Assembly: GCF_030816195.1 (NCBI RefSeq)
Contig: NZ_JAUSXS010000001.1
Coordinates: 1,697,501 to 1,761,500 of the forward strand
Reading direction: 5' to 3'
DNA from: Pseudomonas sp. W4I3
GTDB taxonomy: Bacteria > Pseudomonadota > Gammaproteobacteria > Pseudomonadales > Pseudomonadaceae
Length of the DNA: 64,000 nt
The position numbers were made by a program, and so were the translations under genes. Below are positions 1 through 11,651 of the stretch, piece by piece; position 1 is the stretch's first letter, and each line of letters opens with the position of its first letter. Under the pieces are notes generated by a model, which had not been told where the DNA came from, ran no database searches, and worked only from the letters and a program-made list of their open reading frames with translations.

Positions 1-1589
<1,589 letters not shown>

Positions 1590-1593
1590 GCAC

Positions 1594-2463
1594 ATGAAAG
1601 GCGCATCGCTTCGTCATCAGCCCCCACAAGCACCGAGCCGCAAGCCGGTGCCACGGGGTGCCAGCCGCATGGTGGCCAAAGAGCCGATGTCGGCGCGCCT
1701 GCCCAAAGCCAACTTTGGTTTCATCAAGGCGCTGTTCTGGCCGGTGCTGCTGGTGGTGTTGGGCTTCGGCACCTACGAGGGCGCGCAGCGCCTGTTGCCG
1801 TATGCCGACCGGCCGATCACCAAGATCAGCGTGCAGGGCGACTTGAGCTACATCAGCCAGCAAGCGGTGCAGCAGCGTATCGGTCCGTTCCTGGCCGCGA
1901 GCTTCTTCACCATCGACCTGGCTGGCATGCGCGCAGAGCTGGAACAGATGCCGTGGATCGCCCACGCCGAAGTCCGCCGGGTATGGCCGGACCAGGTAAC
2001 GATCCGCCTGGAAGAGCAACTGCCCGTGGCCCGTTGGGGTGATGGTGCGCTGTTGAACAACCAGGGGCAGGCGTTTGCGCCGCGTGAAGTGGCGAACTAT
2101 GAGCACCTGCCGCAGCTGTTCGGGCCGCAGCGGGCGCAGCAGCAAGTGATGCAGCAGTACCAGGCCTTGAGCCAGATGCTGCGGCCACTGGGCTTCTCCA
2201 TTGCACGCTTGGAGTTGCGTGAACGGGGCAGCTGGTTTTTGACGACCGGGGCAGGCAGTTCCGGCCCGGGCATCGAGTTGTTGCTGGGACGCGACCGCTT
2301 GGTGGAAAAGATGCGCCGCTTTATTGCCATCTATGAAAAAACCTTGAAAGAACAGATCACGAACATTGCGAGCGTCGACCTGCGTTACGCCAACGGCCTG
2401 GCCGTCGGTTGGCGTGTACCGGCGGCGCCCACGGCAGCACAACCCGCTGTCGCGAAGAATTAA
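1594..2463 (+). CDS. ftsQ: cell division protein FtsQ
   Basis: Bitopic inner-membrane divisome protein of 289 residues that links the early cytoplasmic ring to the FtsB/FtsL complex. I start it at the ATG at 1594, just after the ddlB stop with an AGAGG ribosome site; the open frame extends back to 1519 but that part lies inside ddlB. A basic cytoplasmic tail of about 45 residues is followed by one membrane span ([19 protein letters not shown]), then a POTRA domain ([14 protein letters not shown] onward) and the FtsQ beta domain. It sits directly upstream of ftsA with a 15-nt gap. Confidence 0.96.
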   Translation: MKGASLRHQPPQAPSRKPVPRGASRMVAKEPMSARLPKANFGFIKALFWPVLLVVLGFGTYEGAQRLLPYADRPITKISVQGDLSYISQQAVQQRIGPFLAASFFTIDLAGMRAELEQMPWIAHAEVRRVWPDQVTIRLEEQLPVARWGDGALLNNQGQAFAPREVANYEHLPQLFGPQRAQQQVMQQYQALSQMLRPLGFSIARLELRERGSWFLTTGAGSSGPGIELLLGRDRLVEKMRRFIAIYEKTLKEQITNIASVDLRYANGLAVGWRVPAAPTAAQPAVAKN

Positions 2464-2478
2464 GAAGAGGCAGGACCC

Positions 2479-3741
2479 ATGGCAAACGTGCAAAGCGGCA
2501 AAATGATCGTCGGTCTCGATATCGGCACCTCCAAGGTGGTGGCGCTGGTGGGCGAGGTCGGTGAAGACGGCACGATCGAAATCGTCGGTATTGGCACGCA
2601 TCCGTCCCGGGGCCTGAAGAAGGGCGTGGTGGTGAACATCGAGTCCACCGTGCAATCGATCCAGCGCGCCATCGAAGAAGCGCAGCTGATGGCCGGTTGC
2701 CGGATTCACTCGGCGTTCGTTGGCGTGGCCGGCAACCATATCCGCAGCCTGAACTCCCACGGCATCGTGGCGATCCGCGACCGCGAAGTCAGCTCGGCCG
2801 ACCTTGAGCGCGTCCTCGACGCCGCCCAGGCCGTGGCGATCCCGGCTGACCAGCGCGTGCTGCACACCCTGCCGCAGGACTACGTGATCGATAACCAGGA
2901 AGGCGTTCGCGAACCGCTGGGCATGTCGGGCGTACGCCTGGAAGCCAAGGTCCACGTGGTGACCTGCGCCGTCAACGCCGCACAGAACATTGAAAAATGC
3001 GTGCGCCGCTGCGGCCTGGAAATCGACGACATCATTCTCGAGCAGTTGGCCTCGGCCTACTCGGTCCTGACCGACGACGAAAAAGAACTGGGCGTGTGCC
3101 TGGTGGACATCGGCGGCGGCACCACCGACATCGCGATCTTCACCGAGGGTGCGATCCGTCACACCGCCGTGATCCCGATTGCCGGCGACCAGGTCACCAA
3201 CGACATCGCCATGGCGCTGCGTACGCCGACCCAGTACGCCGAAGAAATCAAGATCCGTTACGCCTGCGCCCTGGCCAAGCTGGCCGGTGCCGGCGAAACC
3301 ATCAAGGTGCCAAGCGTCGGCGACCGTCCACCGCGTGAGCTGTCGCGCCAGGCCCTGGCCGAAGTGGTCGAGCCGCGCTACGACGAGCTGTTCACCCTGA
3401 TCCAGGCCGAGCTGCGCCGCAGCGGCTACGAAGATTTGATCCCGGCCGGCATCGTGCTGACCGGTGGCACCTCCAAGATGGAAGGCGCGGTCGAACTGGC
3501 CGAAGAGATCTTCCACATGCCGGTTCGCCTGGGCGTGCCCCATGGCGTCAAAGGCCTCGGCGACGTGGTGCGCAACCCGATTTATTCCACCGGTGTGGGC
3601 TTGCTGTTGTACGGGCTGCAGAAGCAGACCGACGGGATTTCCCTGTCGGGGCCAAGCATCCGTGACAGCTACCGCAGCGATGACGACGCGAAAGCGCCGT
3701 TGTTCGAGCGGCTGCAGGCTTGGGTAAAAGGGAACTTCTGA
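2479..3741 (+). CDS. ftsA: cell division protein FtsA
   Basis: Actin-like ATPase of 420 residues that tethers FtsZ filaments to the inner membrane and recruits later division proteins. Visible features are the phosphate-1 motif GLDIGTSKV near the N-terminus, the SHS2/1C subdomain (residues about 85-165), the phosphate-2 motif DIGGGTTDIA, the adenosine motif GIVLTGGTSKM and a C-terminal amphipathic helix (LFERLQAWVKGNF) that serves as the membrane-targeting tail. Length and order are standard. It is separated from ftsZ by 132 nt that hold a repeat cluster. Confidence 0.98.
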   Translation: MANVQSGKMIVGLDIGTSKVVALVGEVGEDGTIEIVGIGTHPSRGLKKGVVVNIESTVQSIQRAIEEAQLMAGCRIHSAFVGVAGNHIRSLNSHGIVAIRDREVSSADLERVLDAAQAVAIPADQRVLHTLPQDYVIDNQEGVREPLGMSGVRLEAKVHVVTCAVNAAQNIEKCVRRCGLEIDDIILEQLASAYSVLTDDEKELGVCLVDIGGGTTDIAIFTEGAIRHTAVIPIAGDQVTNDIAMALRTPTQYAEEIKIRYACALAKLAGAGETIKVPSVGDRPPRELSRQALAEVVEPRYDELFTLIQAELRRSGYEDLIPAGIVLTGGTSKMEGAVELAEEIFHMPVRLGVPHGVKGLGDVVRNPIYSTGVGLLLYGLQKQTDGISLSGPSIRDSYRSDDDAKAPLFERLQAWVKGNF

Positions 3742-3748
3742 CGAAGTT

Positions 3749-3825
3749 AGCTACAAGCTACAAGTTTTAAAGCTTCAAGTAACACGCTTCAAGCTTGCAG
3801 CTAATAGCTTGCAACTTGCAGCTGA
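3749..3825. repeat. GCTTGCAGCTT-type repeat cluster between ftsA and ftsZ
   Basis: The ftsA-ftsZ gap carries several short, partly inverted copies of a motif resembling AGCTACAAGCT and CTTGCAGCTT (for example CTACAAGCTACAAG, CTTCAAGCTTGCAGCT and CTTGCAACTTGCAGCT). The same motif family recurs between alg8 and algD at 48381-48450. The arms can fold into imperfect hairpins. It differs from the REPIN palindromes elsewhere in the window. Confidence 0.6.
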
Positions 3826-3873
3826 TGTAAAGCAGTAGGCGAAAAAACTAGAGAAAACGAAAGGAGAGGGAAC

Positions 3874-5070
3874 ATGTTTGAACTCGTAGACAACATCCCC
3901 GCTAGCCCGGTTATTAAAGTAATCGGTGTCGGCGGTGGCGGCGGTAACGCTGTCAACCATATGGTCAAGAGCAACATTGAAGGCGTTGAGTTCATCTGCG
4001 CCAACACTGATGCCCAGGCGCTGAAAAGCATCGGCGCGCGGACCATCCTGCAATTGGGCACAGCCGTGACCAAGGGCCTCGGCGCAGGCGCCAATCCGGA
4101 AGTCGGCCGTCAAGCCGCCCTGGAAGACCGCGAGCGCATTGCCGAAGTGCTGCAAGGCACCAACATGGTGTTCATCACCACCGGCATGGGCGGCGGTACC
4201 GGTACCGGTGCAGCTCCGATCATTGCCGAAGTGGCCAAGGAAATGGGGATTCTGACCGTCGCTGTGGTGACCCGTCCGTTCCCGTTCGAAGGCCGCAAGC
4301 GCATGCAGATCGCCGACGAAGGTATCCGTCTGCTGTCTGAAAGCGTCGACTCGTTGATCACCATTCCCAACGAGAAACTGCTGACCATCCTGGGCAAGGA
4401 CGCAAGCCTGCTGTCCGCGTTCGCCAAGGCTGACGATGTACTGGCCGGTGCCGTTCGCGGTATCTCCGACATCATCAAGCGCCCAGGCATGATCAACGTC
4501 GACTTTGCCGACGTGCGTACTGTCATGAGCGAAATGGGCATGGCGATGATGGGCACTGGCTGCGCCAGCGGTCCGAACCGTGCACGCGAAGCCACCGAAG
4601 CGGCCATCCGCAACCCGTTGCTCGAAGACGTGAACCTGCAAGGTGCACGCGGCATCCTGGTGAATATCACCGCAGGTCCTGACCTGTCCCTGGGTGAATA
4701 CTCCGACGTGGGTAGCATCATCGAAGCCTTCGCTTCCGAGCACGCGATGGTCAAGGTCGGTACCGTTATCGATCCGGACATGCGCGACGAGCTGCACGTG
4801 ACCGTGGTTGCGACCGGTCTGGGTGCGAAAATCGAGAAGCCTGTGAAGGTCATCGACAACACCCTGCACAACAGCCAGGCCAACCAGGCAGCCGCCGCTC
4901 CAGCCCCTGCTCGTCAGGAACTGCCGTCGGTGAACTACCGTGACCTGGACCGTCCGACCGTGATGCGCAACCAGGCTCAGGCCGGTGCTGCAGCGTCCCG
5001 TAGCCCGAATCCGCAAGACGATCTGGACTACCTGGACATTCCGGCATTCCTGCGTCGTCAGGCCGATTAA
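3874..5070 (+). CDS. ftsZ: cell division protein FtsZ
   Basis: Tubulin-like GTPase of 398 residues that polymerises into the Z ring at midcell. The signature [10 protein letters not shown] (after ITTGM, about residues 107-116) binds GTP phosphates. [12 protein letters not shown] near residue 25 is the N-terminal nucleotide loop, and PFEGRKR is conserved. A proline/alanine-rich linker follows residue 330, and the C-terminal peptide [12 protein letters not shown] binds FtsA and ZipA. A strong AGGAGAGGG ribosome site lies just upstream of the ATG. Confidence 0.99.
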   Translation: MFELVDNIPASPVIKVIGVGGGGGNAVNHMVKSNIEGVEFICANTDAQALKSIGARTILQLGTAVTKGLGAGANPEVGRQAALEDRERIAEVLQGTNMVFITTGMGGGTGTGAAPIIAEVAKEMGILTVAVVTRPFPFEGRKRMQIADEGIRLLSESVDSLITIPNEKLLTILGKDASLLSAFAKADDVLAGAVRGISDIIKRPGMINVDFADVRTVMSEMGMAMMGTGCASGPNRAREATEAAIRNPLLEDVNLQGARGILVNITAGPDLSLGEYSDVGSIIEAFASEHAMVKVGTVIDPDMRDELHVTVVATGLGAKIEKPVKVIDNTLHNSQANQAAAAPAPARQELPSVNYRDLDRPTVMRNQAQAGAAASRSPNPQDDLDYLDIPAFLRRQAD

Positions 5071-5146
5071 TGGAATGTATCAGGGCTATGAAGGTGATTG
5101 GTGTTCAGCAAAGGTCTGGTCTGCTATTATCGCCAGCCTTTGTTGA

Positions 5147-6094
<948 letters not shown>

Positions 6095-6120
6095 GTAACA
6101 ACTCTCTTTCTTTAGTTTTT

Positions 6121-6148
6121 AAAGGCTGCCTTCGGGTGGCCTTTTTTT
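6121..6148 (+). terminator. Rho-independent terminator of lpxC
   Basis: A GC-rich stem (AAAGGCTGCC / GGTGGCCTTT with a TTCG loop) is followed by a run of T, 27 nt after the lpxC stop on the + strand. It ends the division/cell-wall transcription unit. Confidence 0.9.
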
Positions 6149-6172
6149 ATGTCCCGCTGTTCTGTGCTTTTC

Positions 6173-6284
6173 GTAGGAGCGAGCTTGCTCGCGAAGGTCG
6201 TCAATGCTGACGCTGGCAATCTGGTTGAACGCGGTGTCTTTGGGTTTTTCGCGAGCAAGGGCTAGCCGCCCGCCTCGCTCCTAC
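6173..6284. repeat. REPIN, GTAGGAGCGAGC type, with one degenerate arm
   Basis: The left arm is a perfect REP (GTAGGAGCGAGCTTGCTCGCG). The right arm is the inverted copy but is broken by extra bases (AGGGCTAGCCGCCCGC) before CTCGCTCCTAC. The outer end supplies the TAG stop codon of the diguanylate cyclase gene on the minus strand. Confidence 0.85.
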
Positions 6285-7777
6285 AAGGGCAGGGTTGACG
6301 CATCCACGATCCGATTACGCCCCGTGTGCTTGGCCTCGTACAGCGCCTGGTCGGCCCTGAGCAGCAGGTTCTCGAGGGACAGGCCGCTGCGCTTTTCCCA
6401 GGTGCTCATGCCGATGCTCACCGTTATCGGCTGCTCATCCCACGCCACCCGCGGCAGATGCTCAACACCACTGCGAATATGCTCGGCGATCACCCATGCG
6501 CCCTTGGCGTCAGTATGGGGCAGCACCACGGCGAATTCTTCGCCGCCGTAACGTGCCGCCAGGTCGGCCGGGCGGCGGATATTGCTGTCAATCACCTGCG
6601 CCACCGTGCGCAGCGCATTATCCCCGCCCTGGTGTCCATGGCGGTCGTTGAAGGCCTTGAAGTGGTCCACGTCGATCATCAATACCGTCAGCGGCTCGGT
6701 TGAGCGTTGGGCGCGCTCCCATTCCAGGCGCAGGCGTTCGTCGAGGGTACGGCGGTTGGCCAGGCCGGTGAGGGCGTCGGTGCCTGCCAGTTCTGACAGC
6801 ACCTGCTCAGCCCGGTGGCGGCGTCGCAGCTCCATGCACAGCGCCCAGGTCAACCACAACAGGCCAATGCATAACACCCCCGTCGCGAGGCTGACCATCC
6901 AGGCCGCCCTTCGCCATGGCGCGAACACTTCATCACTGGCCAGGGCCACCGCCACGATCAGCGGTAAATCGCCCACGTTCGAGAAACTGTAGAGGCGAGG
7001 GTGGTTGTCGACGCTGGAGACGCTGCGAAAGTTGCCGTCCCGCTCGCGCAGCATGCGTGCCACATTGGGCCGCTGGCTCAGGTCCTTGTTGATGATATCC
7101 ACTTCCAGCAACGGCTCTTGTGCCAGCAGGATGCCTTGATGGTTGAGCAGGTTGATGGTGCTGTTGCTGCCGATATTCAGGCTGCTGAACAGTTGGTGGA
7201 AGTACGACAGACGCATGGAGGCGACGGCTACCCCCAGGAAACCCCCGTCCGGTGACGAAACGCGGCGACTGAATGCAATGCGCCAGGGGTCATCGCATTC
7301 ACAGCGGGCCCTGAACGGTCGGCTGACATACAGGCCAATGCCGGGATTGTCGCGATGTATCTGGAAATAGTCCCGGTCGGCGAAGTTGCCGGACTTGGGC
7401 GTGAGCAAGGATGAGTCGGCGATTACCTCGCCACTCGCGTCCAGCAGCAGGATATCGCCCTTGTACGGCGCTGCGGCGGAGCGGTCGAACAGCACCAGGT
7501 GTCGGATGCTTGCGGACACACCTTGCAGGTCAGTGCGTTCAGTCGCGGCGATCAGGCCCTTGAGGGCCATGTCATAGAGCTCGACGTTGCGCAGCACATC
7601 GGCATCGATCAACTGAGTGATGGTGTTGGCGTTGCGCTTGGCCGTCTGCAGCGTGTTGGCGTGTTCACGAATCAACAGTGCGGTGACGATCCCCACGATC
7701 AGCAACACCGTGAGGGTGCTGCCCAGAATCAGCAAGCGCTCCGGGCGGCGGGTAAGGCGGGTAAGGCTTGAACTCAT
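6281..7777 (-). CDS. membrane-anchored diguanylate cyclase (GGDEF) with periplasmic sensor domain
   Basis: Predicted to make cyclic di-GMP from two GTP at the inner membrane in response to a periplasmic signal. I start at the ATG giving MSSSLTRLTRR (498 residues); the frame runs further upstream without support. A membrane span near residues 15-37 (LILGSTLTVLLIVGIVTALL), a periplasmic region of about 240 residues resembling a double-Cache sensor, a second span (WMVSLATGVLCIGLLWLTWA) and a C-terminal GGDEF domain are visible. The active site is intact (GGEEF, about residues 410-414) and is preceded by RPAD five residues upstream, an intact RxxD product-inhibition site. No EAL domain. It appears monocistronic, and its stop codon lies in the flanking REPIN. 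Confidence 0.9.
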   Translation of the reverse strand: MSSSLTRLTRRPERLLILGSTLTVLLIVGIVTALLIREHANTLQTAKRNANTITQLIDADVLRNVELYDMALKGLIAATERTDLQGVSASIRHLVLFDRSAAAPYKGDILLLDASGEVIADSSLLTPKSGNFADRDYFQIHRDNPGIGLYVSRPFRARCECDDPWRIAFSRRVSSPDGGFLGVAVASMRLSYFHQLFSSLNIGSNSTINLLNHQGILLAQEPLLEVDIINKDLSQRPNVARMLRERDGNFRSVSSVDNHPRLYSFSNVGDLPLIVAVALASDEVFAPWRRAAWMVSLATGVLCIGLLWLTWALCMELRRRHRAEQVLSELAGTDALTGLANRRTLDERLRLEWERAQRSTEPLTVLMIDVDHFKAFNDRHGHQGGDNALRTVAQVIDSNIRRPADLAARYGGEEFAVVLPHTDAKGAWVIAEHIRSGVEHLPRVAWDEQPITVSIGMSTWEKRSGLSLENLLLRADQALYEAKHTGRNRIVDASTLPL

Positions 7778-7848
7778 CGGGCGTACTTCTGCTCTGAGGA
7801 TGCCTTTAGCGTAGTAGCAACTCTGAAAGATGGCGCAGAACACAAAAA

Positions 7849-7938
7849 TGTGGGAGGGGGCTTGCTCCCGATGGCGGCGAATCAGTCAAAGTGTTGTTGA
7901 CTGACACTCCGCCATCGGGAGCAAGCCCCCTCTCACAT
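7849..7938. repeat. REPIN, TGTGGGAGGGGGC type
   Basis: Two inverted REP arms (GGGAGGGGGCTTGCTCCCGA and its inverse) flank a spacer of about 45 nt. It lies between the diguanylate cyclase start and the porin stop. Confidence 0.92.
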
Positions 7939-7965
7939 TGGATCTGTGTAGTTATTCAGATGGGG

Positions 7966-9288
7966 TTAGAACACGTTGATCGGATAATCCACAATCACGC
8001 GGTATTCATCCACATCCCGATCCACGGCTGAGTAGCCCTGGCCTCCGCGGTTGGTCGCCCATTGCAGGCGTACCGCCAGGTCTTTGGCCTTGCCGCCTTG
8101 CACCACGTATTTCAAGTCGATATCCCGCTCCCAGTGTTTAGCGTTCTTGCCATCGGCGCTGTACCAGTTGCTGTAGCCACGGCTGTTCGGGTCGACGCGG
8201 GTCAGGTCGGTCTTGCCGCTGCTATACGACACGGCAGAGGTGAGGCCGGGCAGGCCCAGGCCGGCGAAATCATAGGCGTACTTGAGCTTCCACGAACGCT
8301 CGTTGGGGCCGTTGAAGTCCGAGTACTGCTGGGAGTTGTCCAGGTACACGCTGTCGCCCTGGGTGATGTAGTCGAACGGCGTGTTGCCGTTGACCCGCTG
8401 GTAGGCGGCAGTGAAGCTGTGGTTGCCCACGCCCAGGGTGAGATGCAGGCTGTAGGTGTTGTTGTCGATATCGCCCAGCAGTGCCTGGCCGGTGTCCTGG
8501 GTGTGGTAGTAATGCAGGCCGGGGGTCAGGCTGACCAGGTCGTTCAGGGCATAGGTGTATTCAAGGTCGTAGTAGTACTGGTGCCACACGTCCTTGAGTT
8601 CGGAGGCGTACAGGTTGCTGGTCAGCCCGGCGATGCCGCTGAACGACACGCCCGCCCAGTCCAGGTGCTGGCTGTCGGCATTGGCGGGCAATGCGCCGTA
8701 GCTGGTGCCGATGCGCCGATGACCGCTCTGGTTGTAGAGCTTGGTGAAGCTGGCCTGGCCGCCTTCGAACATCCAGCCATCGAGGCTGTGGTTGGTCAGG
8801 CTCACGCCGCGAAACGTTTGGGGCAGCATGCGGGTCAGGCCGCCGGCGATCACCGGGTTGTTGAGGAACAGGTCGCCGGCTTTCAATTCGGTATCGAACG
8901 CACGCATTTTCAGGGTGCCGCCAGCGGTGGAGAACGCGCCGGGCGCCTTGCCGTTGCCGCTGCCGTACGGAAGGATGCTGGAACCGTCGGTGCCGCCGCC
9001 GCCGTCGAGCTTGAGGCCGAGCATGGCGTTGAGGTCCAGGCCGAAACCGACGGTGCCCTGGGTGTAGCCGGATTCGAAGGTGCCGATAAAGCCCTGGCCC
9101 CATTCCTTGCTGTCATCGGTGTGAATGTCGCGACGGTCGCGATTCATGTAGTAGTTGCGGGTGTTGATCTTGAGGTGCGAACCCTCGACAAAACCTTCTT
9201 CGGGCGTGGCGTCTGCCGCGTGGGCAAGGGGGATGATCGTTGCTGCGATTGCGAGGAATAACGGGGTGAACGTCAGCGAGTTCTTCAC
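7966..9288 (-). CDS. OprD-family outer-membrane porin
   Basis: Predicted 18-strand specific porin of the OprD/OpdP group, 440 residues, for uptake of small organic solutes such as basic amino acids, peptides or carboxylates. I choose the GTG at 9288 because AAGGAG lies 8 nt upstream and a clean Sec signal peptide follows ([23 protein letters not shown], then ADATPEEGF). The mature start [21 protein letters not shown] is typical of the family, as are the alternating aromatic/polar strands and the terminal phenylalanine (DYPINVF). The substrate cannot be read from sequence alone. It stands alone, without a transporter or catabolic neighbour. Confidence 0.9.
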   Translation of the reverse strand: MKNSLTFTPLFLAIAATIIPLAHAADATPEEGFVEGSHLKINTRNYYMNRDRRDIHTDDSKEWGQGFIGTFESGYTQGTVGFGLDLNAMLGLKLDGGGGTDGSSILPYGSGNGKAPGAFSTAGGTLKMRAFDTELKAGDLFLNNPVIAGGLTRMLPQTFRGVSLTNHSLDGWMFEGGQASFTKLYNQSGHRRIGTSYGALPANADSQHLDWAGVSFSGIAGLTSNLYASELKDVWHQYYYDLEYTYALNDLVSLTPGLHYYHTQDTGQALLGDIDNNTYSLHLTLGVGNHSFTAAYQRVNGNTPFDYITQGDSVYLDNSQQYSDFNGPNERSWKLKYAYDFAGLGLPGLTSAVSYSSGKTDLTRVDPNSRGYSNWYSADGKNAKHWERDIDLKYVVQGGKAKDLAVRLQWATNRGGQGYSAVDRDVDEYRVIVDYPINVF

Positions 9289-9355
9289 CGGTGGAGCTCC
9301 TTGGGTCAATCATTAACGGCCAATGTCGTGGGGGTTGCCTGGCCTTTTTTTACGG

Positions 9356-9385
9356 CAAAAAAAAGCCGCTGAAGTCAGCGGCTTT
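9356..9385 (-). terminator. Rho-independent terminator of the RND/two-component operon
   Basis: The 10-bp stem AAGCCGCTGA / TCAGCGGCTT is followed on the minus strand by a run of eight T, about 180 nt after the sensor-kinase stop. It separates that operon from the porin gene. The stretch 9386-9567 holds nothing else I can support. Confidence 0.88.
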
Positions 9386-9567
9386 AAGACAGATTCCCAG
9401 TGTAGAGCCCTGGAAATAAGTCGAGGGAAATTCGGGTGAGCGGGTAGCTGTCTTTGCCGTCGCGCTCATCGATGCGTCAAAGTAACGCAGGCGAGCGGTG
9501 CGATATAGAGTGTAACAAGATAATGACTGTTGCCCAAATCGCAACAGTTGGCTTGAGGGCGGCACAT

Positions 9568-10938
9568 TTAAAGGTGGGAGGGCAGGGAAATGCCGAAGGT
9601 ATTGCCGCCGCCTTCGCTGCGCACAAACACATCGCCGCCGTGCATCAGGGCAATCGCCTTGACGATGGCCAAGCCCAATCCGTGATTCGCGCCGCTGTTG
9701 CTGCGCGATGCATCCACGCGATAGAAACGCTCGAACAGGCGCGGCAAGTGTTCGCTGGCAATCGCATCGCCCGGGTTGGTCACGCCGATGGTGACCCAGT
9801 GGTGCTGAGCTTCAATATTCACCTCAATGACGCTCCCCGGCGCTGTGTGCTGCACCGCATTGCTCAACAGGTTGATCAGCGCGCGGCGCAGGTGGGCTTT
9901 TTCGATGTGCACCTGGGCGTCACCCTGCACCCGCACCTGGACTTGGGCGTCTTCGAGGATGAAATCCAGGTAGTCGAGGGTGGTAGCGACTTCGTCGGCC
10001 AGGGAGCTTTCGATCAGCTTGGTGGCCTTGCTGCCCTGATCGGCGCTGGCGAGGAACAGCATGTCGTTGATGATCGAGCGCAGCCGCTCCAGCTCTTCCA
10101 GGTTCGACTGCAGCACTTCGAAGTAATGCTCGGCCGAACGCCCGCGGGTCAGCGCGACCTGGGTCTGGCCGATCAGGTTGGTCAGCGGCGAACGCAGTTC
10201 ATGGGCCACGTCGGCATTGAACGACTCAAGGCGCGAGTAGGCGAGTTCGACGCGGTCGAGGGTGGCGTTGAACGAGTTGACGAACTGGCTCAGTTCCGGC
10301 GGCAGCGGTGACAATTGCAGGCGCCCGGAGAGTTTCGGTGGCGCGAGTTTCTGTGCCTCGTCCGAGAGTTTCTCCAGTGGCTTGAGGCCGATGCGTGACA
10401 CCCAGAAGCCCAGTAACGAGGCCAGGACCACACCGACCAGCGCCAGACTGATCAACGCCACCAGCAGATGGTGCTGGGTGGCGCGGAAATTCTCGGTGTC
10501 GATGGCGATCATGAAGCGCAGCGGCGGGCGTTGGTCCTTGGCGGCGAACTGGCTCACCAGTACCTTGAACGGATAATCGTGGCCGGGCAGGTGCAGGTCG
10601 CGCTTGCCGGTGGGGCCCTGGGCAAACGCACGGATCTGCGCGTCCGGGTCACCGTATTCGTAATTCGGGTCGCTGCTGACCACCCAGAAGCGAATGCGCT
10701 TGTCCTCTTCCCCCAGCAGCTTGAGCTTGGCCTTGATCTTGACCCAATGCTCCGGCGTACCGAAGCGGTTCACCGAGGATTCGAGCACGCTGTAGCGCGC
10801 ATCCAGCTCCGCCCCCGGCAACAGGCCCAGGCCGCGGTCCACTTGCTGATACAGCGCGCCGCCGATCAGCACGAAGATCAGCAGCGCCACCAGGGTGAAC
10901 ATGCCGCTCAGGCGCAGGGCGATGGAGTTAGCGACCAC
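9568..10938 (-). CDS. heavy-metal-type sensor histidine kinase (CzcS/CusS-like)
   Basis: Inner-membrane sensor kinase of 456 residues, starting at a GTG at 10938 that overlaps the end of the response-regulator gene by 11 nt (translational coupling). Two membrane spans (LSGMFTLVALLIFVLIGGAL and LVALISLALVGVVLASLLGF) enclose a periplasmic sensor of about 130 residues. HAMP follows, then HisKA with H-box AHELRSPL (phosphoacceptor His near residue 246), the N-box NLLSNAVQH and the G2 motif HGLGLAIVKA. The layout matches the kinases classed as heavy-metal sensors (CzcS, CusS, CopS), but no metal-binding cluster is obvious. With the co-transcribed RND pump, the real signal may be another toxic compound. 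Confidence 0.88.
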   Translation of the reverse strand: MVANSIALRLSGMFTLVALLIFVLIGGALYQQVDRGLGLLPGAELDARYSVLESSVNRFGTPEHWVKIKAKLKLLGEEDKRIRFWVVSSDPNYEYGDPDAQIRAFAQGPTGKRDLHLPGHDYPFKVLVSQFAAKDQRPPLRFMIAIDTENFRATQHHLLVALISLALVGVVLASLLGFWVSRIGLKPLEKLSDEAQKLAPPKLSGRLQLSPLPPELSQFVNSFNATLDRVELAYSRLESFNADVAHELRSPLTNLIGQTQVALTRGRSAEHYFEVLQSNLEELERLRSIINDMLFLASADQGSKATKLIESSLADEVATTLDYLDFILEDAQVQVRVQGDAQVHIEKAHLRRALINLLSNAVQHTAPGSVIEVNIEAQHHWVTIGVTNPGDAIASEHLPRLFERFYRVDASRSNSGANHGLGLAIVKAIALMHGGDVFVRSEGGGNTFGISLPSHL

Positions 10939-11620
10939 TTTGGTTTTCCAGCATGCGGTTCTCCAGCACGTAGCCCATGCCACGAATGGTGTGCAGCAGC
11001 TTGTGCTCGAACGGCCCATCGAGTTTGGCGCGCAGGCGCTTGATCGCCACTTCGACCACGTTGGCGTCGCTGTCGAAATTGATGTCCCAGACCATCTCGG
11101 CTATTGCCGTCTTGGACAGGATTTCACCCTGGCGCCGCGCCAACACGCTGAGCAACGAGAACTCCTTGGCGGTCAGGTCCAGGCGCACCCCGTTGCGACT
11201 GGCCTTGCGGCTGATCAGGTCGATCCACAAGTCGGCAACCGTCACCTGCACCGGCTCATGGCCGCCGCTGCGCCGGGTCAGCGCTTGCAGGCGCGCCACC
11301 AGTTCCAGGAACGAAAACGGCTTGCCCAGGTAGTCGTCGGCGCCTTCGCGCAGGCCGCGAATGCGGTCTTCCACGCGCTCGCGGGCGGTGAGCATGATCA
11401 CCGGCGTCTGTTTGCGTGCACGCAATGCACGCAACACGCCGAAACCATCGAGCGCCGGCAGCATCACGTCGAGCACGATTACCGCGTAGTCGTTCTCCAG
11501 CGCCAGGTGCAACCCTTCGACGCCTTCGCGCGCAACGTCGACGGTGTAGCCTTGCTCTGTCAGGCCGCGGTGCAGGTAGTCCGCGGTTTTTTCTTCATCT
11601 TCAATGATCAGGACGCGCAT
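10928..11620 (-). CDS. OmpR/PhoB-family response regulator (CzcR/CopR-like)
   Basis: Cytoplasmic two-component regulator of 230 residues. The ATG at 11620 gives MRVLIIEDEEKT, the standard receiver start; the open frame upstream is not needed. The receiver has acidic residues at DEE and the phosphorylation Asp in VLDVMLP (about residue 51). The C-terminal winged helix contains LTAKEFSLLSVLARR and the end motif HTIRGMGYVLE. It lies between the RND pump and its partner kinase in one transcription unit. A perfect palindrome upstream of the operon (15992-16007) is a good candidate for its binding site. Confidence 0.92.
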   Translation of the reverse strand: MRVLIIEDEEKTADYLHRGLTEQGYTVDVAREGVEGLHLALENDYAVIVLDVMLPALDGFGVLRALRARKQTPVIMLTARERVEDRIRGLREGADDYLGKPFSFLELVARLQALTRRSGGHEPVQVTVADLWIDLISRKASRNGVRLDLTAKEFSLLSVLARRQGEILSKTAIAEMVWDINFDSDANVVEVAIKRLRAKLDGPFEHKLLHTIRGMGYVLENRMLENQSGR

Positions 11621-11651
11621 GAGCCTTTTGTTCCAGGGCGGGGCCTTGGCC

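Noticed and set aside
5098..5130. Possible sigma-70 promoter for lpxC (TTGGTG and TATTAT)
   Set aside because: The spacer is 21 nt, too long for a standard promoter; no better pair found.
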